Assembly: GCA_016716625.1 (NCBI GenBank)
Contig: JADJVJ010000006.1
Coordinates: 496,001-560,000, forward strand
Length of the DNA stretch: 64,000 nucleotides
Direction: 5' to 3'
Origin: Nostocoides sp.
GTDB lineage: Bacteria > Actinomycetota > Actinomycetes > Actinomycetales > Dermatophilaceae
Numbering within the stretch: position 1 is the first letter of the stretch; every line of letters starts with the position of its first letter. This document shows positions 33,357-42,062 of this stretch, piece after piece. The notes beneath the pieces were generated by a model, which saw only the letters and a list, made by a program, of their open reading frames with translations, was not told where the DNA came from and did not search any database. The position numbers were made by a program, and so were the translations under genes.

Positions 33357-36300
33357 ATGACGATCACCGACTCGACCGCCGACGTCCTCGCCAGAGTCAA
33401 CCTTCGGCTCCAACTCCTCGGGCTGCCTACGGCCGGCGCAGCCTCGAGTGAGGACCCGGCGGACCTCGTCACCCCGATCCTGAAACGGCAGCGTGAACTC
33501 GCCCGCCGCCTTGCCGACCGGCTCCCGCCGGTCGATGAGCGCATCGAATCCTTCCTCGCCGACTACCTCGACGGGGTCGATCCGCTCCCGCGGCTGCCCC
33601 GACGGACCTTGACCCTGGACCAGCCGGGTCTGGCCAGGGCGCTCAGCCTGCCCGTGGATCGCGACGAGTACACCTCGGACCTCATCACGAGTTACCGCCT
33701 GGTCAACGGGGTGCTGCACAACCCGCGAAGTGATCGGCGCACCACGGCTGGCGTCTTCCATGTCGCCGAGGGCGGGCTCCCCATCCCGGACGATAAGAAG
33801 GCGGTCCCCCGCCAGGTGTTCGCCGCCCTCCTCACCGCGGCCTTCACGCCACCGGAGGCCGCCCTGGAGTTGCCGATCACGGCCCATCAAGCCGCCAAGG
33901 CGGCCTGCTTTGTCTCGCTTCTGCTCCGACCCTTGGTGACGGTGGGTGTGCCAGGGTTTACCCGCGAACGTCGCCTCGAGACTCGCTTCATCGTGCCCGG
34001 GTCGATGGTAGCCAACCTCGACTTCGTCGAGGGCATCTTCGGGAACGCGGGCGACCCCTACCTCCCGGAGAACGATGCCGCACTGGACCCCCTCGGCTGG
34101 ACCGGCCACACCGGTCTCGTCGTCCTGGCTCCGCACCTGACCGCACTGACCAAGCAGTCTCTCGGCCTACCCCATCGTGACCAGGCCACCGAACGGCAAG
34201 TCCGTGACGGGATGTGCTGGAACACGCCGGAGGAGCTCTACAACGACGGTCAAGCCTTCAAGGTGTGCGCCCGCGATGAGCGTGGTGTCATCGTCACCGT
34301 CATCGCCGATAACTACTTCGGCTACTGCAAGAAGGAAGTCAAGACGCAGATCTCCATGTCCGCCAACCTCTTCGGCGGCGCGGAGGAGGAACACTCTGGC
34401 GGGGCGGTGGTCTTCCCGAGTTGGGACGAGGGCCAGGAGTTCACCAACGAGTATGCGCACGGTGCGCGTTCAGTTGCCGAGACGGTGGCGCTCGATCCGG
34501 ACGCCTGGGAACTCGATCCGGCAGGTCTTGCTCGGCTGACCGCAGACGCAACGATCGTGTTGCTGCCCACGGGCGCCCACTTCTCGCTCGTGGACCGGAG
34601 CATCACCTGGCAGCACGGCTCCGGCGAGCTGCAACGCGTCACGTTCCGCGGCGACACCACGTACCTGGACACCTCAGGATTTCGGGTGCAGATGCGTCAG
34701 GTGCGTCGAGACCCGGTCCAGTGGACAATCGTGGGGACCTCCGCGGCCGCGACCATCTGCCACAAACCCTCCACCGTCTCTGGCGGCGGCAAGTCGGAGA
34801 TATCGAAGTCGATCGCTGACGCCATCACCATCGGCAATGCGTACGTTGCGGACTTCGACGCTGACCTCGACCAGGTGGAATCTCTGGTGACGCGCGACTA
34901 CTCACACCGGTATGCCGACCCGGCCCGAAACGGTGTGGACACCCGGGCGGTGCTCGACTCGGACCGGAGCACCGGAAGTGTCATCAAGTTGTTCACCCCC
35001 AGCGGCGATTTCAGCGCCGAGCACAACGCCTTCATCGGGACGATCCCGACGCACGTCTTGGAACTCGTCTACGTCATCAAGAAGTCATACCGCCCCGAGT
35101 GGGGCACCGACTGGCGCAGCCACTTCTCGGTGAGCCGGGTCAACGGTCGCCCCGGTAACCGGCTGCGCCTCGACGGGGAATCGGTCCTGGTGGACATGCT
35201 TCGGGTGGGCTACGAGACCGATGGGTCCTATCGCCTCTTCAGCCTTCGACCGGACTTTGCCCCGGCGATCAAGGTGCAAACCGAGGACGACATCACGGCC
35301 TCGGTGGTGGTGCCCAGCCGGGGGTCTGAGGCACCCTCGGTGAAGTACGTGGAGAACTGCGAAGCCTTGCTCTTCCAGCGGCCGGACGACGCCATCATCC
35401 CCGGGTACGACTCGACGGCCGAGGCTGACATCGCCACGCCCGGGACGTTCCTTTCGAACTTCGAGCCGCTGGATCGTGCTGCGGCAACGGCACTGGCCTC
35501 CGATGCCGTCGCCGTCAGTCACTTCACCGAACCCATGCGGCAACTCATCACGGACTTCGCCAACGGCGACACCACCGCGGAGGCGGCGGGTCCGGCATAC
35601 CTGGTGTGCTCCGCCCGGCCCCGGATCGTGGACGGCAGGCCGTCGAAGAACCCGCGCTATCTCCAGGTACGACCGGATGTGAGCGACCCCCGCGGCACGC
35701 TCGTCGCGCAGACGGGCCTACGCATCTTCCATGGCCTGCCGATGACCGCGCCTTTGCCGGTGGGTGTGGACGTCGTTGCCGCGGGCCGACGCAACAATCC
35801 GCCGAGCGACGGAGTTCCTGCCCTGTGCGCGTTCGGTCCGCTGCACTACCTCGAGCTGCCGGAACTCCTCATGGAGTTCATCTCGTCGATGACCGGAAAG
35901 TCCCCTTCGACGACCGGAGCGGGCAGCGAGGGCGCGATGACCAAGGCCCCCTTCAATGCCTTGCCGACCACCTACGACCTCAATGCGGCCTTCCTCTCCT
36001 ATGCCCTGACCGGGTACGACGGCTGGATCTCCGGGGCGGGGCATATCGGCCCGACCGTGCGCGTGGACCATGACGTGAGCTTGCTCGTGCCCGAACTCTT
36101 TGCCCGAATGACGCCCGCTGAGCGCACGGCCGCCGTGTTGCTCGATGGTGGCTACCTCGAACCCGTCCACGACCTGACCCGCGACGACGGCACGGTGGTC
36201 GCGGCGAGCCGCCTCGGGTACCGCATCACCGAGAAGTTCGCGACCACCTACCTCGGGCGGATCTTCATGCATCCGGACGCGATCTTCACCGACGCGATGC

Positions 36301-36767
36301 TGCGGCCCGAGACCCAGGACCGCGACGTCTTCATGGACTCGGTGGACGTCATGGTGCGCACGCACGAACGGGTGGCCCGGGCCTACCTCAAGGACGGCAC
36401 CATCGCCTCGGCCTGCCCACCGGTCAAGGCGTTGCTGGAAATCATGGCCGACGGCATCTCCGCTGGCGGCCTCACACTGTCCGACCCGGAGTTCCGGTCC
36501 ATGTTCACCCGGGACTCCGTGCTCACGAGCGATTGGTATGGGGCCCGACTCGACGCGGCCCAGGCCAAGCTGATCGCGCAGGCCGACGCCGGGGTCGCCG
36601 CGATCGAGGACCTGCTCGCACAGGCCCAGGACCAGGGGGATGTCGCTTCCCGAATGTCACTGCAGGAGAGGCTCGCTGAGGTCAAGTCCGCCCGGGAGGA
36701 GTACGCCTCACCGGCAACCCGCCAGGCCCTCATCGGCACCCTAGGGCGGCAGCCTGCGTTCGCCTAG
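33357..36767 (+). CDS. PPi-type phosphoenolpyruvate carboxykinase (probable)
   Basis: An 1136-residue soluble protein without signal or membrane segments. Length and layout fit the large PPi-dependent PEPCK family known from Propionibacterium and Entamoeba, which interconverts oxaloacetate + PPi and PEP + CO2 + phosphate. Visible motifs: DGMCWNTPEELYND (about 281-294), SANLFGGAEEEHSGGAVVFP (about 332-351), a P-loop-like SGGGKSEISKS near 473-483 corresponding to the PEPCK kinase loop, and VMVRTHERVARAYL near 1000. It is flanked by 180-bp non-coding DNA upstream and stands as a single gene. The call rests on recalled family features; a structural homology search would settle it. A PPi-phosphofructokinase is encoded at 17969. 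Confidence 0.7.
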   Translation: MTITDSTADVLARVNLRLQLLGLPTAGAASSEDPADLVTPILKRQRELARRLADRLPPVDERIESFLADYLDGVDPLPRLPRRTLTLDQPGLARALSLPVDRDEYTSDLITSYRLVNGVLHNPRSDRRTTAGVFHVAEGGLPIPDDKKAVPRQVFAALLTAAFTPPEAALELPITAHQAAKAACFVSLLLRPLVTVGVPGFTRERRLETRFIVPGSMVANLDFVEGIFGNAGDPYLPENDAALDPLGWTGHTGLVVLAPHLTALTKQSLGLPHRDQATERQVRDGMCWNTPEELYNDGQAFKVCARDERGVIVTVIADNYFGYCKKEVKTQISMSANLFGGAEEEHSGGAVVFPSWDEGQEFTNEYAHGARSVAETVALDPDAWELDPAGLARLTADATIVLLPTGAHFSLVDRSITWQHGSGELQRVTFRGDTTYLDTSGFRVQMRQVRRDPVQWTIVGTSAAATICHKPSTVSGGGKSEISKSIADAITIGNAYVADFDADLDQVESLVTRDYSHRYADPARNGVDTRAVLDSDRSTGSVIKLFTPSGDFSAEHNAFIGTIPTHVLELVYVIKKSYRPEWGTDWRSHFSVSRVNGRPGNRLRLDGESVLVDMLRVGYETDGSYRLFSLRPDFAPAIKVQTEDDITASVVVPSRGSEAPSVKYVENCEALLFQRPDDAIIPGYDSTAEADIATPGTFLSNFEPLDRAAATALASDAVAVSHFTEPMRQLITDFANGDTTAEAAGPAYLVCSARPRIVDGRPSKNPRYLQVRPDVSDPRGTLVAQTGLRIFHGLPMTAPLPVGVDVVAAGRRNNPPSDGVPALCAFGPLHYLELPELLMEFISSMTGKSPSTTGAGSEGAMTKAPFNALPTTYDLNAAFLSYALTGYDGWISGAGHIGPTVRVDHDVSLLVPELFARMTPAERTAAVLLDGGYLEPVHDLTRDDGTVVAASRLGYRITEKFATTYLGRIFMHPDAIFTDAMLRPETQDRDVFMDSVDVMVRTHERVARAYLKDGTIASACPPVKALLEIMADGISAGGLTLSDPEFRSMFTRDSVLTSDWYGARLDAAQAKLIAQADAGVAAIEDLLAQAQDQGDVASRMSLQERLAEVKSAREEYASPATRQALIGTLGRQPAFA

Positions 36768-36819
36768 CCCGGAGGACGCGCTGGCACCGGATAGCGTGGG
36801 GTGGGTGAGGACGACGGCG

Positions 36820-37227
36820 ATGCGGACGGTTGCTCGGTGGACACTCGGCGCCTTCTTGATCTTTGCCGGAGTCTCGCACCTCGGGCCGTCACGGCAGGAG
36901 TTTCGCGCCCAGGTCCCCTCGTGGCTCCCCCTGGACCCGGATGTGGTCGTGCTCGCGTCCGGCGTGGTCGAGATTGTGCTGGGGCTCGCCCTGCTCCTCC
37001 TTCCTCGACACCGTCATGCCGTGGGTTGGGTGGTGGCGGCCTTCTTCGTCGGCGTGTTCCCGGGCAACCTCGCGCAGTGGGCGGAGCAGCGCGACGCGTT
37101 CGGGCTCAACAGTGACGCGGCTCGGCTGGTGCGGCTGGCCTTTCAACCCCTGCTGATCGCCTGGGCCCTGTGGTCCACCGGGGCCTGGCGGGAGTGGCGG
37201 AGGCGGCGGGGGCAGGCGCCGGGTTAG
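36820..37227 (+). CDS. DoxX-like small membrane protein
   Basis: A 135-residue protein with four predicted membrane helices (about residues 4-22, 40-60, 66-86 and 108-126) typical of DoxX/DoxD-like proteins; FAGVSHLGPSRQEFRAQVP (first loop) is the characteristic pattern. Function of this branch is not established. Start is ambiguous: ATG 36820 is preceded by GAGG, but GTG 36796 and 36805 are in frame. Its stop overlaps the stop of the convergent TetR gene by 3-4 bases. Confidence 0.75.
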   Translation: MRTVARWTLGAFLIFAGVSHLGPSRQEFRAQVPSWLPLDPDVVVLASGVVEIVLGLALLLLPRHRHAVGWVVAAFFVGVFPGNLAQWAEQRDAFGLNSDAARLVRLAFQPLLIAWALWSTGAWREWRRRRGQAPG

Positions 37228-37910
37228 GTGAGGTCCCCCTGGACCTCCACGAGCCGACGTTCGAGGGAATCCAGGATGAGATCCAGTCCGTACTCGAACT
37301 CGTCCCCGTAGGCATAGTCCTGTCCGAGCACCTGGACACGAACCATCTCCAGGAGATGGGGGTATGCCGCCATGGGGGTCTGGATGGAGCGCACGAACTC
37401 CTCGGCGGACTCGCCTGGCTTGAAGGGGAGGCTCACCTCGGTGAGGACGAAGCCGTACACGTAGGCGTCGAGGGCGGAGACGGCATGGGAGGCCAGCCGT
37501 ACCGGAAAACCGTTGCCGCGCAAGCACCCGAGCATGGCGTTGTGGTGGGCCAGCGTGACCGGTCCGGGTGAGCTGCGCGACTCGATGAGGCCAAGGCCCC
37601 AGGGATGACGCGCCAACACCTCCCGCGCCGAGACCGCGTGCGAGGCCATCGCCGGCCGCCACGGGTCGCCCAAGATGGGGAGGGTGATCTGCGCGAAGAC
37701 GTGGTCGACGAGGGCATCGAGCAGCGCCTCCTTGCCGGCGATGTGGTGGTACAGCGACATCGCCTCGACGCCGAGCTCGCGAGCCACCGTGCGCATACTC
37801 ACCCCGACCAGGGCGTCCCGGTCGGCGACCGCGGCCGCAGCCGCGACGATACGCGGACCGGTCAGAGCCGGCCGGTGGTTCCTTCTCGGATTCGAGGGCT
37901 CTCTGGGCAC
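37224..37910 (-). CDS. TetR-family repressor
   Basis: A 228-residue TetR-type regulator. The N-terminal HTH is MRTVARELGVEAMSLYHHIAGKEALLDAL (residues about 39-67; key residues Leu-Gly-Val-x-x-x-Ser-Leu-Tyr-x-His). The C-terminal region resembles TetR_C of the Tet class (VYGFVLTEVSLPF). It is divergent from an oxidoreductase and the 80-bp gap contains two identical-type palindromes, so it probably represses that gene and itself. The inducer is unknown. Confidence 0.9.
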   Translation of the reverse strand: MPREPSNPRRNHRPALTGPRIVAAAAAVADRDALVGVSMRTVARELGVEAMSLYHHIAGKEALLDALVDHVFAQITLPILGDPWRPAMASHAVSAREVLARHPWGLGLIESRSSPGPVTLAHHNAMLGCLRGNGFPVRLASHAVSALDAYVYGFVLTEVSLPFKPGESAEEFVRSIQTPMAAYPHLLEMVRVQVLGQDYAYGDEFEYGLDLILDSLERRLVEVQGDLT

Positions 37911-37926
37911 GCAATCACCCCTTCAC

Positions 37927-37981
37927 TTGACGACTTACGACTGTAAGGCTACCGTAGCAGTCCCAGGCTTACAGGTGTAAG
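37927..37981. promoter_or_regulatory. TetR operators and oxidoreductase promoter
   Basis: Two matching palindromes, CTTACGACTGTAAG (37934-37947) and CTTACAGGTGTAAG (37968-37981), share arms CTTAC/GTAAG. A third, GCTAC-C-GTAGC, lies between at 37948-37958. The rightward promoter TTGACG (37927-37932)-17 bp-TACCGT (37950-37955) overlaps the first operator, so bound repressor would block RNA polymerase. The second operator ends at the ribosome-binding site GGAG. Confidence 0.75.
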
Positions 37982-37990
37982 GAGATCGTC

Positions 37991-38986
37991 ATGCGCGCCG
38001 CCTACAATGACCGCTACGGACCCCCCGAGGTGGTGTCAATCCGGACTCTTCCCGACCCCACCCCAGCCCCCGACGAGGTGCTGGTCCGGGTCCAGTCGGC
38101 CGCGGTGACAGCGGCCGATTCGCGGCTACGGGGAGCTCGCTTTCCCCGTGGGTTCGCCGTGCTCGCACGACTCGGCTTCGGCATCCGCGCCCCCCGTCGC
38201 ACGGTGCTCGGCGCGGCCTTCTCCGGCATCGTCGAAGGAATCGGCGCGGGAGCCCAAGGGGTTGCGCTCGGCGATCGCGTCGCGGGTATGGCGGGTGCTC
38301 ACCTCGGCGCGCACGCCGAACTCATCGCCGTGCGAGCCGATCGCGTGGCCCACGTGCCCGACGCGGTGACCCATGACGACGCCGCCGGGGTGCTCTTCGG
38401 GGGCAGTACCGCCTGGCACGTCCTGCACCGCAAGGCCTGCGTGCCTCCGGGCGCAACCGTGCTCGTCATCGGCGCATCCGGAGCGGTGGGCTCGAACGTG
38501 GTGCAGCTGGCGGTCCGGGCGGGATGCATCGTCACCGGCGTGTGTTCCGACCGCAATGCCGACCTTGTCCGTGGACTGGGGGCCCGCGACGTCATCGACT
38601 ACACCCAGACCAATATCCGCGAACTCAATCGCAGGTTCGATGTTGTCGTCGACTGTGCGGGCGTTCTCGGGCGGAACACCGGCGGACGGTTGCTCAACCC
38701 CAGCGGGGTGCTCTGCCTCGTGGCGGCCGATCTGTGGCAGACGGTCACCGCCTTCGGTGCGGTGAAGGCCGGGGTCTCGCCCGAGCGCCGGGAGGACTTT
38801 GCGCAACTCTTGGATCTCGTCGCCGAAGGGTCTTTGCGGGTCGTGGTGTCCGAGGTCCTGACGTTGGCGGACATTGTCCGGGCCCATCGACTCGTCGACT
38901 CCGGACGCAAGGTGGGCAATGTCATCGTGCGTCCCGGCGAGGTCTCCAGTTCGGCCACCGCCTCCGCCGAGGTGCAGTCCGCATGA
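37991..38986 (+). CDS. NAD(P)-dependent quinone oxidoreductase/alcohol dehydrogenase
   Basis: A 331-residue zinc-independent MDR-family protein. GroES-like N-terminal domain; Rossmann motif VLVIGASGAVGSNVVQLA near 157-174; VIDYTQTNIRELN near 203. Zinc ligands of classical alcohol dehydrogenases are missing, which suggests a quinone or enone reductase. It is divergent from the TetR gene with two operators in between, so it is probably induced by a small molecule. Start ATG 37991 follows GGAG. The stop overlaps the next gene by 4 bases. Confidence 0.85.
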   Translation: MRAAYNDRYGPPEVVSIRTLPDPTPAPDEVLVRVQSAAVTAADSRLRGARFPRGFAVLARLGFGIRAPRRTVLGAAFSGIVEGIGAGAQGVALGDRVAGMAGAHLGAHAELIAVRADRVAHVPDAVTHDDAAGVLFGGSTAWHVLHRKACVPPGATVLVIGASGAVGSNVVQLAVRAGCIVTGVCSDRNADLVRGLGARDVIDYTQTNIRELNRRFDVVVDCAGVLGRNTGGRLLNPSGVLCLVAADLWQTVTAFGAVKAGVSPERREDFAQLLDLVAEGSLRVVVSEVLTLADIVRAHRLVDSGRKVGNVIVRPGEVSSSATASAEVQSA

Positions 38987-39375
38987 GCCGAGCGGAGCCG
39001 GCTGCGCGGGTCGTCGCCGTGGGTCTGGGGGCCGGGCTGGTTACCTTTCAGGTGGCGCTCGCGGCGGGCGCACCGTGGGGTTCGCTGGCATGGGGTGGGC
39101 AACACCCGGGAACCCTCCCCACGGGCTTCCGGGTCGGCAGTGCGGCGTCCGCGGTGATCTGGGCCGGGGCCGTGGCGGCCGCCGCCACAAGCTCGAGTTC
39201 GGCGAGAAGTCGTCGCGCGTGCGCGGCATACGGGATCTTGAGTGCGGTCGGCACGGTGATGAACGCGCTGTCCCCCTCACCCCCCGAGCGCACCCTGTGG
39301 ACGCCGGTCGCGGGAGCCTTGGCTCTCAGCTTCGGCGTGCTGGCGCGGTCCACGGCAGGACCGCCAGCGCGGTGA
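38983..39375 (+). CDS. Small membrane protein
   Basis: A 130-residue hydrophobic protein with about four membrane helices (residues about 8-28, 48-70, 82-98 and 108-124). Its ATG overlaps the oxidoreductase stop (ATGA), so it belongs to the TetR-controlled transcript. A segment SAVGTVMNALSPSPPERTLWTP is common in small actinobacterial membrane proteins. No functional motif recognised. Confidence 0.72.
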   Translation: MSRAEPAARVVAVGLGAGLVTFQVALAAGAPWGSLAWGGQHPGTLPTGFRVGSAASAVIWAGAVAAAATSSSSARSRRACAAYGILSAVGTVMNALSPSPPERTLWTPVAGALALSFGVLARSTAGPPAR

Positions 39376-39376
39376 T

Positions 39377-39721
39377 TCAGGACGGGCGCCGACGGGTCAC
39401 GCGCGCCGCCAAGCCGATCGCGAGGACCCCCAGGGCCGCCAGGGCGGTCACGTCGATGGCCGGGACGAACCGGACCCTTCCCTCGCTCACCGTGTAGACC
39501 CCGGTCCCCCACACGAGTCCACCGAAGCCGCCGCCGGTGCCCTCGCCAGGGGCGGCACCAGCGCCGCCGCCGCCGATCGCGACGGCCACGGGTATGACCG
39601 TGATCCCGTCGACGACGGTGGACTCGCCAAAGACTCTGCGGACGCCGAGTTGGTCACCCACCCGGCTCAGAATGTCGTGCGACTCCAGGTCCCGTGATGC
39701 AGGTTCGGGTTGCGTGGGCAT
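39377..39721 (-). CDS. GerW-family (YtfJ-like) protein
   Basis: A 114-residue protein. VFGESTVVDGITVIPVAVAIGGGGAG (about 28-53 in key pattern) and the Gly-rich stretch that follows match the GerW/YtfJ spore-protein family; the last 25 residues form a C-terminal TM segment with an Arg tail. The name does not imply sporulation here: the family occurs in non-sporulating actinobacteria. ATG 39721 gives the best N-terminus, although the frame extends upstream to 39838. Confidence 0.75.
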   Translation of the reverse strand: MPTQPEPASRDLESHDILSRVGDQLGVRRVFGESTVVDGITVIPVAVAIGGGGAGAAPGEGTGGGFGGLVWGTGVYTVSEGRVRFVPAIDVTALAALGVLAIGLAARVTRRRPS

Positions 39722-39753
39722 ACCGACAAGCAGAACACAGATCGGGGCCGTGC

Positions 39754-41538
39754 TCACCCCTGCGAGGCGAGCCCCCCGGAGAAGAGAGCTCGTTGCGCCG
39801 CTCGCCAGGACCCGGCCTCGTAGTAGCGGCGAGCCCACGAGTCCGTCTCCTCAAGATGCAGGTCGACGCGGTGCTGGCCAGTGTTGACCTCCCGGGACTG
39901 AGCCAGCGCCCGGAACGGGAAGTGCATGAACAGGCGGTGGTACTCGGTGAGGTAGATGTCGGCGACACGCAACACCGCGCGACGTGAGGTCGCGCGGGTC
40001 CGGCCCCGGCGGAGCACCAGGGTGTTCTCTTCGTTGCTCACCGTCGAGGCGTCGGAGTAGTTGGCCGACCCAGTGATCACGGTCGGGTGCTCGCTGAGGG
40101 GGTCAACGAGCACGATCTTGGTGTGGATGTACTGGACGTGCGAGTTGAAGCCGGTGAGTCGTTCGGCTGCCCACTGGCCGAGGGGCCCGCCGGCGAGGTG
40201 CGATCCGGTGGAGATGCGCACGTGCGAGTCCGTTCGTGGGACTGCCCTCTCCCGCGGCGGCAGCTTCTCCAGCAGCACGGTCCGGGTAATGGGTGCGCGC
40301 ACCGCCGAGAGCCGATCAAGGAAGGCGCGGTTGAGGCCGAACGCGCCGGTGATGTGTGCGGAGGCCGTGGCGCTGTCGAAGAGGGCGGCGTACCACTGCA
40401 AAGCGGCGAGTCCCTGCCGGGGTGAGGGCACAAAGGTCGCTCCGGGCGGGGCCGGAACCGTTGCCGCAACCGGCGGCTCGTTCTCGTGGACGGCGCGAAG
40501 GGCGGGCGTGGGGAGCCCGTCCTTGAGGTTGCGCCAGTAGCGGTCGAACTGCGCGGCGACCTCTCGGCTTCGGACAAGGTGCCCGACGTTGCTGTGACCG
40601 TAGATGGCGCCGAGGGTGATGTTTGTCGACCCCGTCCACACGGCCACAGGCTGGCCCTTGTGGGTCAGGACGAGGAACTTGTTGTGCTGCAGCGCAGACT
40701 TGTTCGGCGCCTCCCGCCACGTCACGAGATCCGGTATGCCGTGGCGCTGCACCGCTTCGCGGGCCAGGTCAGCGGTGCGGTCGTTGTCCTCCGTGCTCGT
40801 GGCCGAGTCGCGGTCGCGGCCATGGACGACGAGTTGGACGTCCACGCCACGGTCGCGGGCGGCGGCGAATGCCTCCAGCGCTCTGCCCCACGTGAACTCG
40901 TAGAACGCGCCGCGCAGCCCCCAGTCGCCATCGAGGGCCTCGCCGACGAACGCAAGCAGTGCCTCGCCGAGGCCCCGGGAGAGCCAGACCATGGCCGGGT
41001 CGGCCTCGTCCGGCGGGTTCTGCGGCACCCAGTCGGGGAAGCTCCTCCTGAAGGCCTGGGATCCGGCGACACCCCGGTTGAACCAGACCCCATGGACCCC
41101 GTCATCCTCGACCTCGGTGCGCACATTCACCGTAACGGTGGCGCCGAGCTCGGGATCCTGTGGGGTGCCGACGAGGGCGGAGACGGAGTAGGTATAGGAG
41201 TGGCCGGGCTTGGCGGTGTAGTCGCCCCACTGGAAGGCCTGGATCGGGTGCCAGCGCGTGGACCATTGGGCCGAACTGCGGCCGGAGTCGACGACCGAAC
41301 GGAACGTCTTCATGCCGCGCAACCACACGGTTTCGCCCTCGGTGTGGTCGGTGCGCCGGATCGCGAAGCCAAGGCACCCGGTGGGGTCCTCCAGGTCCAT
41401 GCCGATCAGCACGGTGTGCGTGCCGGCAACGAGGTGGGCGGTCAAGCCGTGGGAGGTCCGACGCGCCCGCATGGTGACTAGTCCGAGATCGCGAAGGGTC
41501 GCGGGCAGGGCGGCATACGGCCACTGTAACGAGCGCAT
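39754..41538 (-). CDS. Phospholipase D-like protein
   Basis: A 594-residue protein with two PLD half-sites. The first is HNKFLVLT followed by GSTN (about 290-315): the Asp of H-x-K-x4-D is Thr. The second is HTKIVLVD followed by GSANYS (about 500-525) and is complete. An N-terminal beta-rich region (about 30-145) looks like a fibronectin-type or binding domain. No signal peptide seen. With one defective half it may still be active or may be a nuclease/binding protein. The start is uncertain (41538 or 41472). It is divergent from the DUF427 gene. Confidence 0.75.
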   Translation of the reverse strand: MRSLQWPYAALPATLRDLGLVTMRARRTSHGLTAHLVAGTHTVLIGMDLEDPTGCLGFAIRRTDHTEGETVWLRGMKTFRSVVDSGRSSAQWSTRWHPIQAFQWGDYTAKPGHSYTYSVSALVGTPQDPELGATVTVNVRTEVEDDGVHGVWFNRGVAGSQAFRRSFPDWVPQNPPDEADPAMVWLSRGLGEALLAFVGEALDGDWGLRGAFYEFTWGRALEAFAAARDRGVDVQLVVHGRDRDSATSTEDNDRTADLAREAVQRHGIPDLVTWREAPNKSALQHNKFLVLTHKGQPVAVWTGSTNITLGAIYGHSNVGHLVRSREVAAQFDRYWRNLKDGLPTPALRAVHENEPPVAATVPAPPGATFVPSPRQGLAALQWYAALFDSATASAHITGAFGLNRAFLDRLSAVRAPITRTVLLEKLPPRERAVPRTDSHVRISTGSHLAGGPLGQWAAERLTGFNSHVQYIHTKIVLVDPLSEHPTVITGSANYSDASTVSNEENTLVLRRGRTRATSRRAVLRVADIYLTEYHRLFMHFPFRALAQSREVNTGQHRVDLHLEETDSWARRYYEAGSWRAAQRALFSGGLASQG

Positions 41539-41550
41539 TCCGGCGGGCGC

Positions 41551-41563
41551 TACGGTACAGCGC
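41551..41563 (+). promoter_or_regulatory. Putative leaderless -10 for DUF427 gene
   Basis: TACGGT at 41551-41556 lies seven bases upstream of ATG 41564, without a Shine-Dalgarno sequence. Confidence 0.4.
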
Positions 41564-42052
41564 ATGGACCACGACGCTGACCCGGCTCGAGTCGAGTCGG
41601 TCTGGGACTATCCACGACCTCCCGCCGTCCGCGCCGTGAACGAGCACGTCGAGGTGTGGTTTGGTGGGGCCCTGGTGGCCTCCACGCGTGCGGGGTTGCA
41701 GGTCCTGGAGACCAGCCATCCGCCGACGTACTACCTGCCGAAGGCGGAGTTTCGCAGTGGCACACTGGTCCCGGTCCCCGGAACCACGTTCTGCGAGTTC
41801 AAGGGCCACGCCGAGTACTTCGACGTCGTCGTGGGTGAGCGGAGCGCGCCCCGGGCAGGATGGCACTACCCCGACGCGGTGGGGGCGTATGCCGTGTTGC
41901 GCGACCACGTCGCCGTCATGCCGGGCGCAATGGACCGGTGCACCGTCGATGGGGAGGTCGTGCGAGCGCAGGAGGGTGGTTTCTATGGCGGCTGGATCAC
42001 CTCGAGGGTACGAGGGCCGTTCAAGGGTGCTCCGGGCACCCGGGGTTGGTGA
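41564..42052 (+). CDS. DUF427 protein
   Basis: A 162-residue DUF427 (NTP-transferase-like beta-tent fold) protein. Typical pattern: VWDYPRPP start, ETSHPPTYYLPKAEF (about 51-65), GTTFCEFKGHAEYFDVV (about 73-89) with the conserved Cys-Glu-x-Lys-Gly, and a WHYPDAVGAY block. The family is widespread, soluble and of unknown function. Probably a monocistronic leaderless gene. Confidence 0.88.
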   Translation: MDHDADPARVESVWDYPRPPAVRAVNEHVEVWFGGALVASTRAGLQVLETSHPPTYYLPKAEFRSGTLVPVPGTTFCEFKGHAEYFDVVVGERSAPRAGWHYPDAVGAYAVLRDHVAVMPGAMDRCTVDGEVVRAQEGGFYGGWITSRVRGPFKGAPGTRGW

Positions 42053-42062
42053 CGACTGACCG

